NCBI GenBank assembly: GCA_038025085.1
Contig: CM076142.1
Coordinates: forward strand, 9,398,501-9,462,500
DNA from: Tetragonia tetragonoides
Lineage: Eukaryota; Streptophyta; Magnoliopsida; Caryophyllales; Aizoaceae
Direction of reading: 5' to 3'
Length of the DNA stretch: 64,000 bases
Under the pieces are notes generated by a model, which had not been told where the DNA came from, did no database searches, and saw only the letters and a program-made list of their open reading frames with translations. Each line of letters begins with the position of its first letter. The first letter of the stretch is position 1. Shown piece by piece: positions 35,316 to 46,379 of this stretch. A program made the position numbers and the translations under genes.

Positions 35316-36403
35316 AATGGTTTACGTGTGAATGTTTGGAGGCACATGGTCTATCGGCTTGTGAGCCTGTCACTCAACTCACCTTATTGAGTTACCATAA
35401 ACTAGTGATTGCTTAATTCATTAGACTAATCAAGCTGAACTTTATGTTGGAGAACCAATAATAACTTTGCGCATTGACTAAGATACTAAACCCCTCTGTA
35501 ATCATGTGATGTGAGTCATGAGTTATTTGATTGGATTCAATTATGATTTATTTGCTTCATTCTGCAGTGTACAACTTAATTAAATACCACTATATATATC
35601 TACAACACTCACATGTATATATATACATATATGATACATGATGAGATTAATCCCCTCTTTTTATTTCTTTCCAATGAAGGATAAATGAATCAAGAATATG
35701 ATGATTACTTCACGATAGACAAAATTTAGCTTTTAAATTTATATGGGTTCATATAAAGCAGGAAGGAGAGGGGAAAATGCGAAATTGAATTTGAGATGTA
35801 ACGCACCCAACATCTCAAATTTAATTATTAGATCAAAATTTCTCGCACAGGAAAACGTGAATTTGTAATATCCCCATCTCTACAATTACATTCCACATTG
35901 TGGATGGAAGTTGGAACAAATAATGCTTTATGTTACACCATCATTTGAGGCTTTTAATTTACAAGCCCGATCCTTTTTGATTTATGCACAACCTCAACCA
36001 CTTTTTAACTAAACTAGTACTACTATACAACCATGACATGCACTAATAATATTTATTGCATGATGTTTACCACAAAGTGAATGATACTCTAGTATATATA
36101 AAGATACCTATTGATCAATTCAACACACAATAGATAGCAATATTCCACCAAATTTAACCAATTCTAAAAAGAGGATTTTTACCAAAAATAAATAACTCCA
36201 TTGTTGGATCTCAACCACATCCAACCATACTTCCACCTCTCAAAAATCTCCCAAATCCTCTCCATTATAAATAAAATCAACTATTCCAAAAACACAACCA
36301 ACCCATTGAGCCAAGGGGAAAAAGAAGAACAATTTAATCCCAATATTTTTAAATCACATAATAAAAAAGAAAGAGAGACACCTTCTTTTCCCCAATAACA
36401 ATC
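35316..36403. promoter_or_regulatory. Intergenic and promoter of AIR12-like gene a
   Basis: TATATATAAAG at about 36093-36103 is a strong TATA box, which would put the transcript start near 36130 and give a 5' leader of about 270 nt. A near-perfect hairpin lies at 35782-35825: two 17-base arms (AATTGAATTTGAGATGT and its complement, one mismatch) around a 10-base loop. The in-frame 65-codon stretch 36201-36398 starts with TTG and is not called. Confidence 0.5.
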
Positions 36404-37129
36404 ATGGCTTCTCATACCATGATCATCATGTTAATCTCTCTTTCCATTTTCTCTCTCCTAACAATTTCCCAAGCTACATGCAAATCCCAAACATTTTCAA
36501 ACAAGAAATTAACCTTTGAAAATTGCAATGATCTCCCTACATTGGGTGCATCTCTTCATTGGACCTATGACAAGGCCCAATCCAGTCTTTCTATGGCCTT
36601 CACAGCCCCACCACCAACACCCGAAGGTTGGGTTGCATGGGCCTTGAACCCAACAGGCTCAGGCATGGTTGGGGCCCAAGCACTTATCGCTTTCAAGCCC
36701 ACATCATCAGACCCAATATCGGTTAACACGTACGACATTAAAACTTACCATGCACTTATCAAAGGCCCCATTTCCTTCAACGTCAGCAACCTCTCTGCTG
36801 AGGAGGCGTCCACGTCAGATGGAAACGTCATCACCATCTTCGCCACGTGGACGCTTCCTAAGGGTGAGTCATCATTTAATCAGGTTTGGCAAGTGGGCCC
36901 CGTCCTAGGTGGCTCGCCCGGTAAGCATGCTTTTGAGGAGTCTAATCTTTCGGCTAGGACGAAGCTTAGCCTTGCTGGCGGGCTCGCCGGTGGGCCAACC
37001 GAAGCTCCCGGGTCCGGGTCCGGTGGTGATGTGAAAGCTACGGCGCCTACGCCTGCTAGCAATGGGGCAACGGACATGGTTAAAGGTTTCGGGTTGGGTT
37101 TGGTTGGTCTTGTTGCTTCTTTGCTTTAA
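36404..37129 (+). CDS. AIR12-like: AIR12-like DOMON protein, GPI-anchored (gene a)
   Basis: An intronless frame of 241 residues, close to the usual AIR12 length. Residues 1-24 are a signal peptide. The DOMON domain spans about 45-185, with Met88 (GSGMVGAQA) and His175 (PGKHAF) at the positions that bind b-type haem in AIR12. A Pro/Gly/Ser-rich stretch (about 192-220) leads to possible omega residues in ASNGA and a hydrophobic end (GFGLGLVGLVASLL), i.e. a GPI signal. No b561 region follows. AIR12 is an auxin-responsive, ascorbate-reducible cytochrome b on the outer face of the plasma membrane. The gene is tail-to-tail with gene b at 40892 and lies 11 kb from the DOMON-b561 gene, from which the family presumably spread by local duplication. 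It appears intact. Confidence 0.92.
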   Translation: MASHTMIIMLISLSIFSLLTISQATCKSQTFSNKKLTFENCNDLPTLGASLHWTYDKAQSSLSMAFTAPPPTPEGWVAWALNPTGSGMVGAQALIAFKPTSSDPISVNTYDIKTYHALIKGPISFNVSNLSAEEASTSDGNVITIFATWTLPKGESSFNQVWQVGPVLGGSPGKHAFEESNLSARTKLSLAGGLAGGPTEAPGSGSGGDVKATAPTPASNGATDMVKGFGLGLVGLVASLL

Positions 37130-39316
37130 GGACATTATTGTAATTAGAACAATGTATTATGTTTATATGGTTTTTACAAAATGGGATGATCTAACTTGGG
37201 TGATGGTTATTGTTATATGTACACATATATTGGGGAGAGATGATAACATTTTCGTTTTCCTTGTCATAATATGTGTTTCAATTTAATTTTACTTTTAGTA
37301 TTTATTTTATTAAATTGTTGTCGTGAATGTGAGACAAGAAACAAAAAGTTGTAAGGAGTATATCGATTGAAACTTAGAAATGTTAAAGTCATTAAGGCTT
37401 AGGAGTATCTTCTTCTAATTGAGAAATTAAGTAGTCATTTCTATTGGTCTTCGTAGCTCCACCTTAAATCAAAAAGTATGAGAGATTATAAGAAAAATTT
37501 ATGAGGGGTGTAAGGATATTGATACTGAAATACTTTTGTATCGAGCAATAAAATAACTCTTATCTTATTAAGACTGTAATTAATCGCCTAAATCATAACA
37601 GTTCCATAACATAGACCAAATGAATCTCGATTACATTTTATCAAATAGTGACGAATCTCGAAAGTGTTAATATCGGTGCTCATTATCATTATAGTCGTCA
37701 TTATCTTCTTCTTTTTTTCTTACGATGTCTACCATGTTTTTGATCCCTATCTACGGTATATCTACCCTGCTTTAATTTTTTCTTGTTTTATGTTGTCAAG
37801 AATGTCAACTATCTTATTTATATGTATGAGGGAAAAGAAGGACGTTTAGCTACACCTAGCACCAAATAAAAGGCGCAAGGAAATAGGTGATGTGGAAAAG
37901 CTTACGTCTAAATTTCTTTATGCGGTCTCCAGTTTGGGAAAGTTAGGTGGGTCATTGAAAGCACCAAATTACAATTGACTAGTTGGAAATTATCTTTTCA
38001 TTAGCATGACACGAACTATCTATTGCACAAATTCGGAACTTGACAACAATAAGCCAACGACCCTCTGTCCTTGAATTGTGTAGGTATCATATTAGACACT
38101 CATCATATAGGTCAACATTTTTTAATTTGAAGGGAAAATTTGACCAATTTTACAAGGGTTAAACTTGAGGAGAATAATAACACAAACAGATTGCTAAACA
38201 TAGATCGCTTTTTACTAAATGTAAATTCTTTTTCCCACATCCTATTTTTTTTTTTGAATACCCCTCGAATGGGAGTAATATAGGGTAAGGTCGAGCATAT
38301 GTCTAGTACACTAATCAGGCCTAAATTTAACTTGAAAGTTTCAACTGTCCAAATTTTACTTGAAATATAGCCCATGAGTTTTAAGTTATCGAAATTGAGC
38401 GCGGCTTGCGGGCCAGGAAACATATGAGTACATTCCACAAAAGCTGTTTAAAAGCATGTATGGGGTAGTTGTGGGTTGGGCTTGGCATGGTTTTCTTTTT
38501 TCTTCCATAGAATGGGTCGGCAAGAGGGTTTGGAATGGCTAACAGACCCGGTCTCCATAAAATCACCAAAACACACTGTTCAAACCCGCCTTTTTTAAGG
38601 ACGAATGTGGCAGACCTACTGGATCGTCCCATTCATAAACGACTCTAATTCCAGAAAGTTGTACTCCTACTCGGCTAATCTGTATGCCTGATTTTGAACT
38701 TGATTGTACTGGTGCCATACTGCTATCTGCTATGCGCCAACGTTTGGTGTCAATTTAGTTTTAATTGAATTATTGCTCATTCTTATCAAAAGAAGACGCA
38801 TGCATGAATCATGATACTTGAAATAGCAACTAGCAAGGCTATCTTTAAAGGGTTTATGGAATGATCGAGACAGGTAAAACAGAATACTGAATTCAGAAGA
38901 CTTTGAAGATGATCCTTTCTGTCACTAGAAGGTTATTGTCAAATAATGGAATTTATACACCATACTATTTAGGTTTGCGGACAGACTGTTGACTATGTAA
39001 TGATCAGTATTAACATCGTAGTGGCTTTCATAATTAACACCAAGGTCCCATTATGATCCCATACTGCATATGACGTTCGACCAACCACATTGCCATAGAT
39101 ATTCGCCTTTAGTATCACTTTTTTATTCTTTTCTTTCTACCAAGACGTATGCAATATCTCGCAAATTAAATATATTGGGCAAGTTAACCAACTTTTGAGG
39201 CAGACTCCTGACGGGCTTAAGAAGGGAAAGAGACCCTTCCTCTAAAGATATGTAGAGGAGAGTTTAATCTCCCTAACTCAGTCTAGGCACGGCCTCACAG
39301 GAAGACTAGGTCGACT
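37130..39316. other. Intergenic, nothing recognised
   Basis: The first part is presumably the 3' UTR of AIR12-like gene a. Otherwise AT-rich. The minus-strand frames at 38112-38438 and 38381-38632 match no family known to me. Confidence 0.4.
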
Positions 39317-39515
39317 TAGAGCTGACAAATTTTGACTCGACCCAGACCTGAGTTGCTCAATATCTGATCTGTCAATAACTCGCACTGCCAAAAGATGACA
39401 CAAATTTGTCTAAATCTGATATTCGGTGGAATAAAAACCCGACTCGTTAACGTCCAACCTACTAATGGCCCGAATCCAAAATTAACCAACCTAATCGACC
39501 CATTTACAAGGTCTA
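39317..39515. mobile_element. Possible hAT-like element with GACCC-type interior
   Basis: It begins TAGAGCTGACAAA, nearly the left end of the element at 20409, and contains GACTCGACCCAGACC words. A right end TTTACAAGGTCTA is a poor inverted match. There is no flanking duplication. Called only by resemblance. Confidence 0.3.
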
Positions 39516-40826
39516 ACCGTCTAAGTGGACTCCTTAAATGAACTAATGTTTGATGGAGGTGTTAATTCAGTGATAAATGGCCACCCATTTCTTTAGCTTC
39601 CTTTTCCCTCCCAAAGTAATCGGCTTAGCTTGTTGCCACCTCCTGGCTCCTGTTATTACCTCACATAAATTTATGTGGCTCGAGAGTCTTGCTCCTTATG
39701 AGTTTGGAATATATGTAACGTAGGTTTGTCTCTTTCAATAAATGAAAATTCTTGTGAATTGCCAAAATTATCTGCAATACTTAAAGCAGTAGCATGTGCC
39801 CATAATTATATGTCTTAATCATTAATTAGTCCAGTTCTTGACCTTATACACAAGCTGTCTATTAATTTCATTACAATTTACCAAAAGTGACTTTTTGGGG
39901 GGAAATTGTGTCTTTAGACTATTGGCTAGAAACAGAGTACAATCATTCTTTATCCTAAATCAGGTTCATTTTCTCAATTTTATAAATGATTTGGAATTAT
40001 TCTTTTGGTGCAAAATTATTTGGAATTCGTGCTTAGACAATCCCACGTTATTTTCTCTCAATTGCATCAATTAAGTGCACATATCTTGACGAGGAATGCG
40101 GCCAATGTGGTGAAGGCACCGCGTGACATGATTAATTGCACATTTCTGATGGAGTATTACTATGGATTATTGTCTTAACAATATCATTTCTAACATTTTC
40201 TTTTCTTAACTATATTTTAAGATCTAATAAGAGGTTTTTTCCTTCAGAATTCCGATGAAATAATAGATCAATACATAGTATTATCCGCAAATAATTCTGA
40301 AATTGATTAAGAGTGTGTTCTTTAGAATTTACCTAGTTAGTTTAGTTTTCATTTAGTGCATTTCAATGATGATCTCGTGTCAGTTCGGTAACTGACGATA
40401 ATTGATTATGCAATCATGCTCATCATCACAAGCACTCTATCTGAGTAGTGTGGACTAAATGTGTGACCATTCAAACTTACAAGTCATATTCATACATAAC
40501 TGGTGGGCACGATCTTTTCTTCTTCTGCACTACAAAATGTGATGAATAGTCTACCATATGATAAGGTCCATAACTATTTTTTTTTGGTTACATAAGGTCC
40601 ATAACTATTAACCAAAACGTAATAGCACAAAAAGTCAAATGTTTCAAGTAAGCTAGATAAAATAATACATTAGTGGCACTAATCTTAAAAAGCCAGGGAA
40701 CCAAACTCAAATTTAAGTACATTGATGATTCAAGTGAGTATACGTTCCTCATAATAACACTGAAAATAAATGTAGCATGTGATGTTTTTGTGTAAAGTGA
40801 AAGTTATAAAGGTAGAACTCTTTATG

Positions 40827-40859
<33 letters not shown>

Positions 40860-40891
40860 GAAGTCCCTAATGAGTTAATTCCTCTGTTTCT
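39516..40891. other. Intergenic, 3' side of AIR12-like gene b
   Basis: AT-rich. A 27-base A run at 40833-40859 lies just beyond the stop of the minus-strand AIR12-like gene b; on that gene's strand it is poly(T), so it is not a retrogene tail. No further gene seen. Confidence 0.5.
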
Positions 40892-41656
40892 TCAAAACAA
40901 GGAAGCAACAAGAGCTCCCAAAGCAACACCAACACAAGACACCCCAAAGCTCTTCACTGCCCCACCCATAGCGGGACCCGGGGCCGAAGCTCCGGCGGCC
41001 ATATCGCCTCTGGAAACGGATCCGGGTCCCTCGGCAGGAGACCCAACCGGGGCCCCAACAGGCGCAAGGCTGAGCCCACCAACAAGATTAAGGGTCATCT
41101 TAGACTCCAAATTATCAGGCTGAAACTGATGCTTACCAACTTTACCATTGACCACAGGGCCCACTTGCCAAACTGTGTTGACTTCTGATTCACCATTAGG
41201 AATTACCCACGTGGCAAAGATGGTGATCTCACCGTTAGATTCCTCAGCTGAGATATCAGTAACATTGTATGAAATTGGGCCTTTAACAATAGCATGGTAA
41301 GATTGAATGTCATACGTGGCAACTGAGATAGTGCCTGTTGGTGTGGGCTTGTAAGCGATCAAAGCTTGGGCCCCAACCATACCGGTGGATGTCGGGTTCA
41401 AAGCCCATGCCACCCACCCATTGGGCCCTGGTGGCGGGGCGGTGAAGGCCATCATGAGAGAGGATTGGGCCGGGTCATAGGTCCAATGGAGGATGGCATT
41501 GAGGGTAGGAAGGTCATTGCAGGTATCAAAGGTGGTTTTTGTGCTATTGGAGAATGTTTTGGATTTACATGTTGAGGGTTGAGAGAATGATGGTTGTAGG
41601 GTTAGGAGAGAGAAAATAGCAACTAGAATGAGAGGAGAAGGAGATGGAAAAGCCAT
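40892..41656 (-). CDS. AIR12-like: AIR12-like DOMON protein, GPI-anchored (gene b)
   Basis: An intronless frame of 254 residues. The open frame extends to 41701, but that point is TTG. The first ATG is at 41656, and a TATA box (TATATATAA on the minus strand, 41713-41720) would place the transcript start near 41685, so 41656 is the start. It opens a signal peptide (about 1-27). The DOMON domain has Met93 (STGMVGAQA) and His176 (VGKHQF), matching the AIR12 haem ligands. A Pro/Ala/Gly-rich spacer (200-230) precedes a hydrophobic GPI-signal end (VGVALGALVASLF). It is very similar to gene a, especially in the TAPPP, GWVAWALNP and WQVGPV blocks, pointing to a recent duplicate. It lies in the same orientation as gene c. 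Confidence 0.92.
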   Translation of the reverse strand: MAFPSPSPLILVAIFSLLTLQPSFSQPSTCKSKTFSNSTKTTFDTCNDLPTLNAILHWTYDPAQSSLMMAFTAPPPGPNGWVAWALNPTSTGMVGAQALIAYKPTPTGTISVATYDIQSYHAIVKGPISYNVTDISAEESNGEITIFATWVIPNGESEVNTVWQVGPVVNGKVGKHQFQPDNLESKMTLNLVGGLSLAPVGAPVGSPAEGPGSVSRGDMAAGASAPGPAMGGAVKSFGVSCVGVALGALVASLF

Positions 41657-43333
41657 TGTTGGTTTTTGATGAATAATGTTGGTATGGTATGTTGGGACCA
41701 AATTGGGAGGGTTATATATAAGCTAGAGGAAAAGGAAATAGGAAATGTGGTTTGTACTTTGTAGTGGCTTTGAAATGAGTATATTAATATGGAGTTAAGT
41801 ATATTATAAGATGGGTTGACTTTGGATAAAATAAGGAATTAGGAAATGCTTATATTAGGGTATGTAGTATGTGTTAGATCTACAATTATTGATAATTAAA
41901 ACTAATGATTCATTTGGCTTGCTAATTGTCATATCATTTGTTCATGCACAACTTTTCATTTGAGCAATAATCCTACACTATATGCAATGTATGTATGTAA
42001 TAGCCTCTTATTTCTTAAAGACTTTTCAATACCTATTCAATTGTTTTAAGATTTTTTTTTTTTGTTTATGGCTTATTACTTTTACCATGTATAATACCTT
42101 TATTCTCCTATATATATCTTATTTGTATTAAAGTCAAATCTTTATTTTCCAAAAATCCAAACCTTGGGGCTGGCTCGGATCGGACCAATTGCAATTCCAA
42201 AATCACGCCTAATAATTGTCAATTTTAGTAGTATAGGGGGGAAAATCAAAAAGTTTCAAATAGTTTAACCTTCAACACACAAAAAGAAGGGTCTTACTAC
42301 AAAAATGAAGAAGAAAAAAGAGGGGTGTTTAATGTTGAGATTGGGAACATAAGGGAGGAGAACACAATATCTATCGCTCTGAGCTAAAAAGTGAAATTTA
42401 TGTGAAAATGTAATCAACTGGTTAGAGAGATTTCACGCTGACTATATTTTTTCTATAAAAATATTTTGTTACTAAATCCATGTTAGGAAACCACCAGTAG
42501 AGATACTTTAAAATACATTATGGAATAAAAAAAATCAATAAAACATCCTATTAGAAATTTATAGAATTTCCATGGGTGCACATATCTTAAAACGGAAGAT
42601 GGAAAGTCAAAGCTTTCCACAAGGGAGATCTGAGAGTAGAGGTGAAGTTTCACGCATGTTTTATAGAATCCTATACGTAGTTTGTGGCATGATCCATGCT
42701 GTTGCCTGTTGATCGAGTACATGTACAATTTTATAATTGGACAAGATATAAATCTTGTGGTGCTTAATTAATCTTTTGTATGAGATCAAAAAAAGTCCTA
42801 GCTCCTAGCTTGAGGCCTCTAAGACATGGAAATGTCTTGCCGTTTTGGCCACTTGTTGTTAATTACTATATACTATTACACTTTCTCATGTTCAAATTCA
42901 ACCATTATTAGCACCAAAAATGAAACCATTCAAAATCATGATGATATTTTATTAGTTGTATGAATTATCATCTTTATTTTGCTAGTCCTTTTAATTTTAT
43001 GTACTTGAATATTGGTGTTGTAAATTGGAGTAATATTATTAGTTTGAGATTATTGTCACGGTAGCCTTATCTAAAGTAACTAATTCAAAAAAAAGGAAAA
43101 AAAAAACACTTCATATAAGAAGAAAATCATGAGCAAATTGCAACAAGATTTTAAATAGTTACCCACCTTTAGTAAGTTGGTAAAAACACACCTCTTCTAA
43201 AACTACATGGATGTATAGATTAAACATATTGAAAGATTGAAAGGAGTATTAAAAAAACAATATCATATTGTCATAACAAAAAAAGAGTCAATCACACGAA
43301 TGGCCGATATATATATTTACCTAAGAAAAACAC
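41657..43333. other. Intergenic, gene b promoter side
   Basis: The TATA box of AIR12-like gene b is at 41713-41720 (minus strand). The rest is AT-rich, with a T run at about 42051-42063 and no recognised gene or bounded element. Confidence 0.5.
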
Positions 43334-43446
43334 AAATTCTCGTATGAAGCGGTAATGTGAGGCCTTTCATATAAGCATGGTGTCATGCCGACGTCATGCT
43401 TATATATAAAGATAACATCACGTTAAGGCGGCCTCATACGAGATTT
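43334..43446. mobile_element. Short fold-back element
   Basis: AAATTCTCGTATGA at the left is inverted as TCATACGAGATTT at the right, and the arms continue to pair (ATATAAGCATG with CATGCTTATAT) towards a central GACGTC palindrome. The whole 113 bp can fold into one long imperfect hairpin. The termini resemble those of the MITE at 32809-33548. Confidence 0.55.
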
Positions 43447-43496
43447 ACCTTTTCCGTATGCTAGGTTTTTTTTTTTTATTTATTCTATTTTACCCC

Positions 43497-44219
43497 TTAA
43501 AAGAAAACTAGAACACTTGCAATGGGAGCCAAAAGAATAGGCAACCAATGTGTCCTTACCACCGTAGTGCTACTGTTGTAGATTGGTGCTTCAGCCAAAG
43601 CAATAAATTCGGCATTTGCTTTCAAGGAGCCGCGAAGAATAAAGTAACGACTATCCAACAGAAAAAGCTTGGTTTTAGAATTCAAGTTATCCTTGTTAGT
43701 TAAATGGGTGCTAGGTAGCCCATGGTAAACATGGCCCACCTGCCACAAAAGGTTAACCATCAAGTCGTCATCACCGGGGGCCACAATCCACGTGGAAAAT
43801 ATGGTAATTTTCCCATTGTTTTCCTCGGCACTTTTGTCACTAACGTTGTACAAGCTTGTGTCCTCCATGATAGTGTCATAGGTCAACAAGCCATAGGGGG
43901 TTGCCTTGATTGAGCCGTCTTCAATAGACTTGAATGCGATGAGGGCTTGGGAGCCAGTCATGGAGGATTCCTTAGGGTTCAAACCCCATGAAACCCAGCC
44001 ATCTGGGGTGTACGGTCTGGAAGTGTAGGCTGTTAATAGGGCATACGAGGTTTGATCATACGTCCAGTGAAAGGTTGCATCGTGATAAGGAAGATCTCTG
44101 CAGAATAGGAATGTCTTCCCGTTATTGAATACTTGGGATTCGCATGCGCGTTTGGCAAATATTGGGTGCATCAGCATGAACATGATAGCAAGCGCTATGA
44201 AAATACGGAGGAAAGCCAT
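43497..44219 (-). CDS. AIR12-like: Divergent AIR12-like DOMON protein (gene c)
   Basis: An intronless frame of 240 residues from the ATG at 44219; the upstream in-frame codon at 44231 is TTG and is rejected. A signal peptide (about 1-22) is followed by a DOMON domain that keeps the paired cysteines (Cys26 and Cys40), Met87 (SSMTGSQA) and His172 (PSTHLT), the expected haem ligands. Differences from genes a and b: the TAPPP block is replaced by TSRPY, the GWVAW block reads GWVSW, and the Pro/Gly-rich spacer is missing, replaced by a segment ending EAPIYNSSTT. The C-terminus (LPILLAPIASVLVFF) still looks like a GPI signal. The frame is intact, so it is probably functional, but it is the most diverged member of the cluster. 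Confidence 0.85.
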   Translation of the reverse strand: MAFLRIFIALAIMFMLMHPIFAKRACESQVFNNGKTFLFCRDLPYHDATFHWTYDQTSYALLTAYTSRPYTPDGWVSWGLNPKESSMTGSQALIAFKSIEDGSIKATPYGLLTYDTIMEDTSLYNVSDKSAEENNGKITIFSTWIVAPGDDDLMVNLLWQVGHVYHGLPSTHLTNKDNLNSKTKLFLLDSRYFILRGSLKANAEFIALAEAPIYNSSTTVVRTHWLPILLAPIASVLVFF

Positions 44220-44691
44220 ATTTAGATTCAAGATGTAGAAGAGATTGTGGGTTTTGGTTAATTATATCTTGAATATAATCAAGCATACAAAATGGTGTTG
44301 TGACAATATCTTAAAGTTCTCGTCGTATATGTTTTAGGAAATGAGGTTATGAGGGTGGTTACAATTGTTTTATTTTGGAATTACTTTTTTTTTTTTTTTG
44401 AGAGGGAAATATGTTATTTTGATATTAATTCGAGATTAACAGTTTGGCAAATGCTAGATATATAATGATAAAAATGCTAGGTAATATTGGGTCAGGAAGA
44501 TAAAGTATCCTTATCATTCATTTGTAACAAATAAAAATGTGAAAAGTTTACCAAAAATAGAAGGGAAGTTATAATTCTAATCGTAACAAAGAAAAATGTG
44601 GAAGGTTTCCCAAAAATAGAAGGGAAGTTACAATTGTAATTTGTATTTGTATTCCCAGGTATATATACATCTCAAAATAATGATAAAGCTA
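44220..44691. repeat. Gene c 5' flank with a 59-bp tandem duplication
   Basis: Two adjacent copies of a unit beginning GTAACAAA.AAAAATGTG lie at 44524-44582 and 44583-44642. Both contain AAAAATAGAAGGGAAGTTA, with several mismatches between copies. A run of T lies at about 44387-44399. The 5' part is the promoter side of AIR12-like gene c. Confidence 0.6.
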
Positions 44692-46379
44692 TATGTAACA
44701 CAAAGTGTATGGGTGGAGTGGGACGATTTTTTATGTAACACAAAGTATCTTAACATAAAGCTATATGTAGTATAAACTATAAAGTATCTTAACATAAAGC
44801 TCTCCTAGACTAAGTTGAGATTTTTTATGTAACACAAAATGTGTGGGTGGGATGGGACGATTTCAAGACTTAAATGTTTTTAAAGATGCTCCCCTAACTA
44901 TGCAGGTATGGCGCCTAATTCACCATAAAGGTTCTCTTTTTAGGCGCGTATTTTCCAAAATGTAGGGTGCTTAACTCTTCCTTGTGACCACGACCTAGCT
45001 ACTCGCGGCGTAGTATATGGAGCTCAAAGGGTCCACTTAATGATGGTCTTCTGTAGCGTGTTAGCACTGGGAGCAATATTCGAATTTGGGATGGCCCTTG
45101 GTTGGCAGGAGATACGAGTATGCTGGCTCTTACACCTAAGCCCGTGGATCCTGGAGTGGAATTTGTTTCTGATTTGATTAATGTGATTCCCCACCACTGG
45201 GATATGGATGTCATCAAGCGGGTTTTCAATGATCGTGATCAACACTTAATTCTGACTATCCCATTTAGCGAGACTCCCTCGAGGGATATTTGAGATGGGC
45301 GTTTTCTAAAGATGGTGAGTATACTGTAAGTTCTGCTTATCGCCTTGGAAAATCAGTTAATTTCAACTTGGTGGAGGCATACTGGCCTCAAATTTGGGAA
45401 ACAAATCTCCCTCCAAAAGTGCGGCATTTTTTGTGGAAAGCCTTATTAAATATTCTACCCACAAGGTCGGTCCTCAAAGCTCGACATATAATTATTGATG
45501 ATGACCTCTGCCCGAGATGCAACCAGGAGAGTGAGACTCCTTTTCACGCTATTTTCAGATTGTCCTCAATTTAGGCCGATTTGGGAAGATAGTCGCTGCT
45601 CAGTTGCTTTTGAGGCCGCAAGCAATTCAGAGCTCATATTTTTCTGGCGCGAGAACCTCGATCGATGAACTGCAGTGGCAAACAACCTGCTTTATTATTG
45701 CTTGGGGAGTTTGGTTTTGTCGAAATCTTTGGCTCTTCCAATCGCAGATGACACCCTCACAAATTATCATTGAGTGTGCTTACCGCCAGCTGGATGACCA
45801 CAACTCCATCACTGAGAAGCGCAAGTTCGGTCCTGTTCTCTGTGGTTTTTGCGGTGGCTCTGTTTGGGCTGCTCCTCCGCTCGACGTGATTAAAATTAAT
45901 GTTGATGCCCATGTTAATGATGAGGGTTGGATTGGTGTGGGAGCTGTTGCTAGAGACCATACATGTGTTGTGGTGTTTGCGTCGGTTAGTAGAATTGAAA
46001 GTTCTCTCGTCTCCTTTGATTGCTGAGTGTAAAGCAATCCTTTTTGGCCTCAAAACAGCAATGAAGCTCGACTACAACAAAGTGTTTTAGAGTCTGACAG
46101 TTTCCAACTCATTTCTCGTATTATCTCTAGTTCGTTTTCCTTAGATGAAGTTGGTCTAGTTTTAAATGCTATTGTTAGTGTGTGTTTGCTTTTTTGTTTC
46201 CGTAGTTTGGAGCCATGTTAAAAGGGATGAGAATGTTGTTGCCCATTACCTTGTTAGAGTTTGTCTGCTTGAAGTTGAGAAGGTTTGGGTCCACTGTTTT
46301 CCGGAATCTTTGTCTCCGTAGGTACTGATGGGTAAGTTATCAATATAAAACCTTCTAAACTTTGAACTCCAAAAAAAAA
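44692..46379 (+). pseudogene. LINE (L1-type) remnant: 3' end of ORF2 with RNase H, frameshifted
   Basis: Conceptual frames on the plus strand read like the C-terminal part of a plant LINE ORF2. In order: DLNVFKDAPLTMQVWRLIHH (from about 44865), RIWDGPWLAG (about 45080), a zf-RVT-like block with WAFSKDGEYTVSSAYRLG and PPKVRHFLWKAL (45290-45470), CPRC, and an RNase H-like block with KINVDAH (about 45890). The frame is broken near 45287 and 45560, again between 45600 and 45670, and by a TAG near 44965. An A run at 46371-46379 is a likely 3' tail. At 44692-44862 the words ATGTAACACAAA and GGGTGGRRTGGGACGATTT are duplicated, so the 5' edge is rearranged. No target-site duplication was found. Confidence 0.75.

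Noticed and set aside
36201..36398. 65-codon upstream frame before AIR12-like gene a
   Set aside because: It starts with TTG and has no ATG at its beginning; composition is that of an AT-rich leader.
40833..40859. A27 run beside AIR12-like gene b as a retrogene poly(A) tail
   Set aside because: On the gene's own strand it is poly(T), so it cannot be the tail of that gene's mRNA.
41657..41701. Fifteen extra N-terminal residues for AIR12-like gene b
   Set aside because: The first codon is TTG, and the segment lies between the TATA box and the predicted transcript start.
44220..44231. Four extra N-terminal residues for AIR12-like gene c
   Set aside because: The codon at 44231 is TTG; the first ATG is at 44219.
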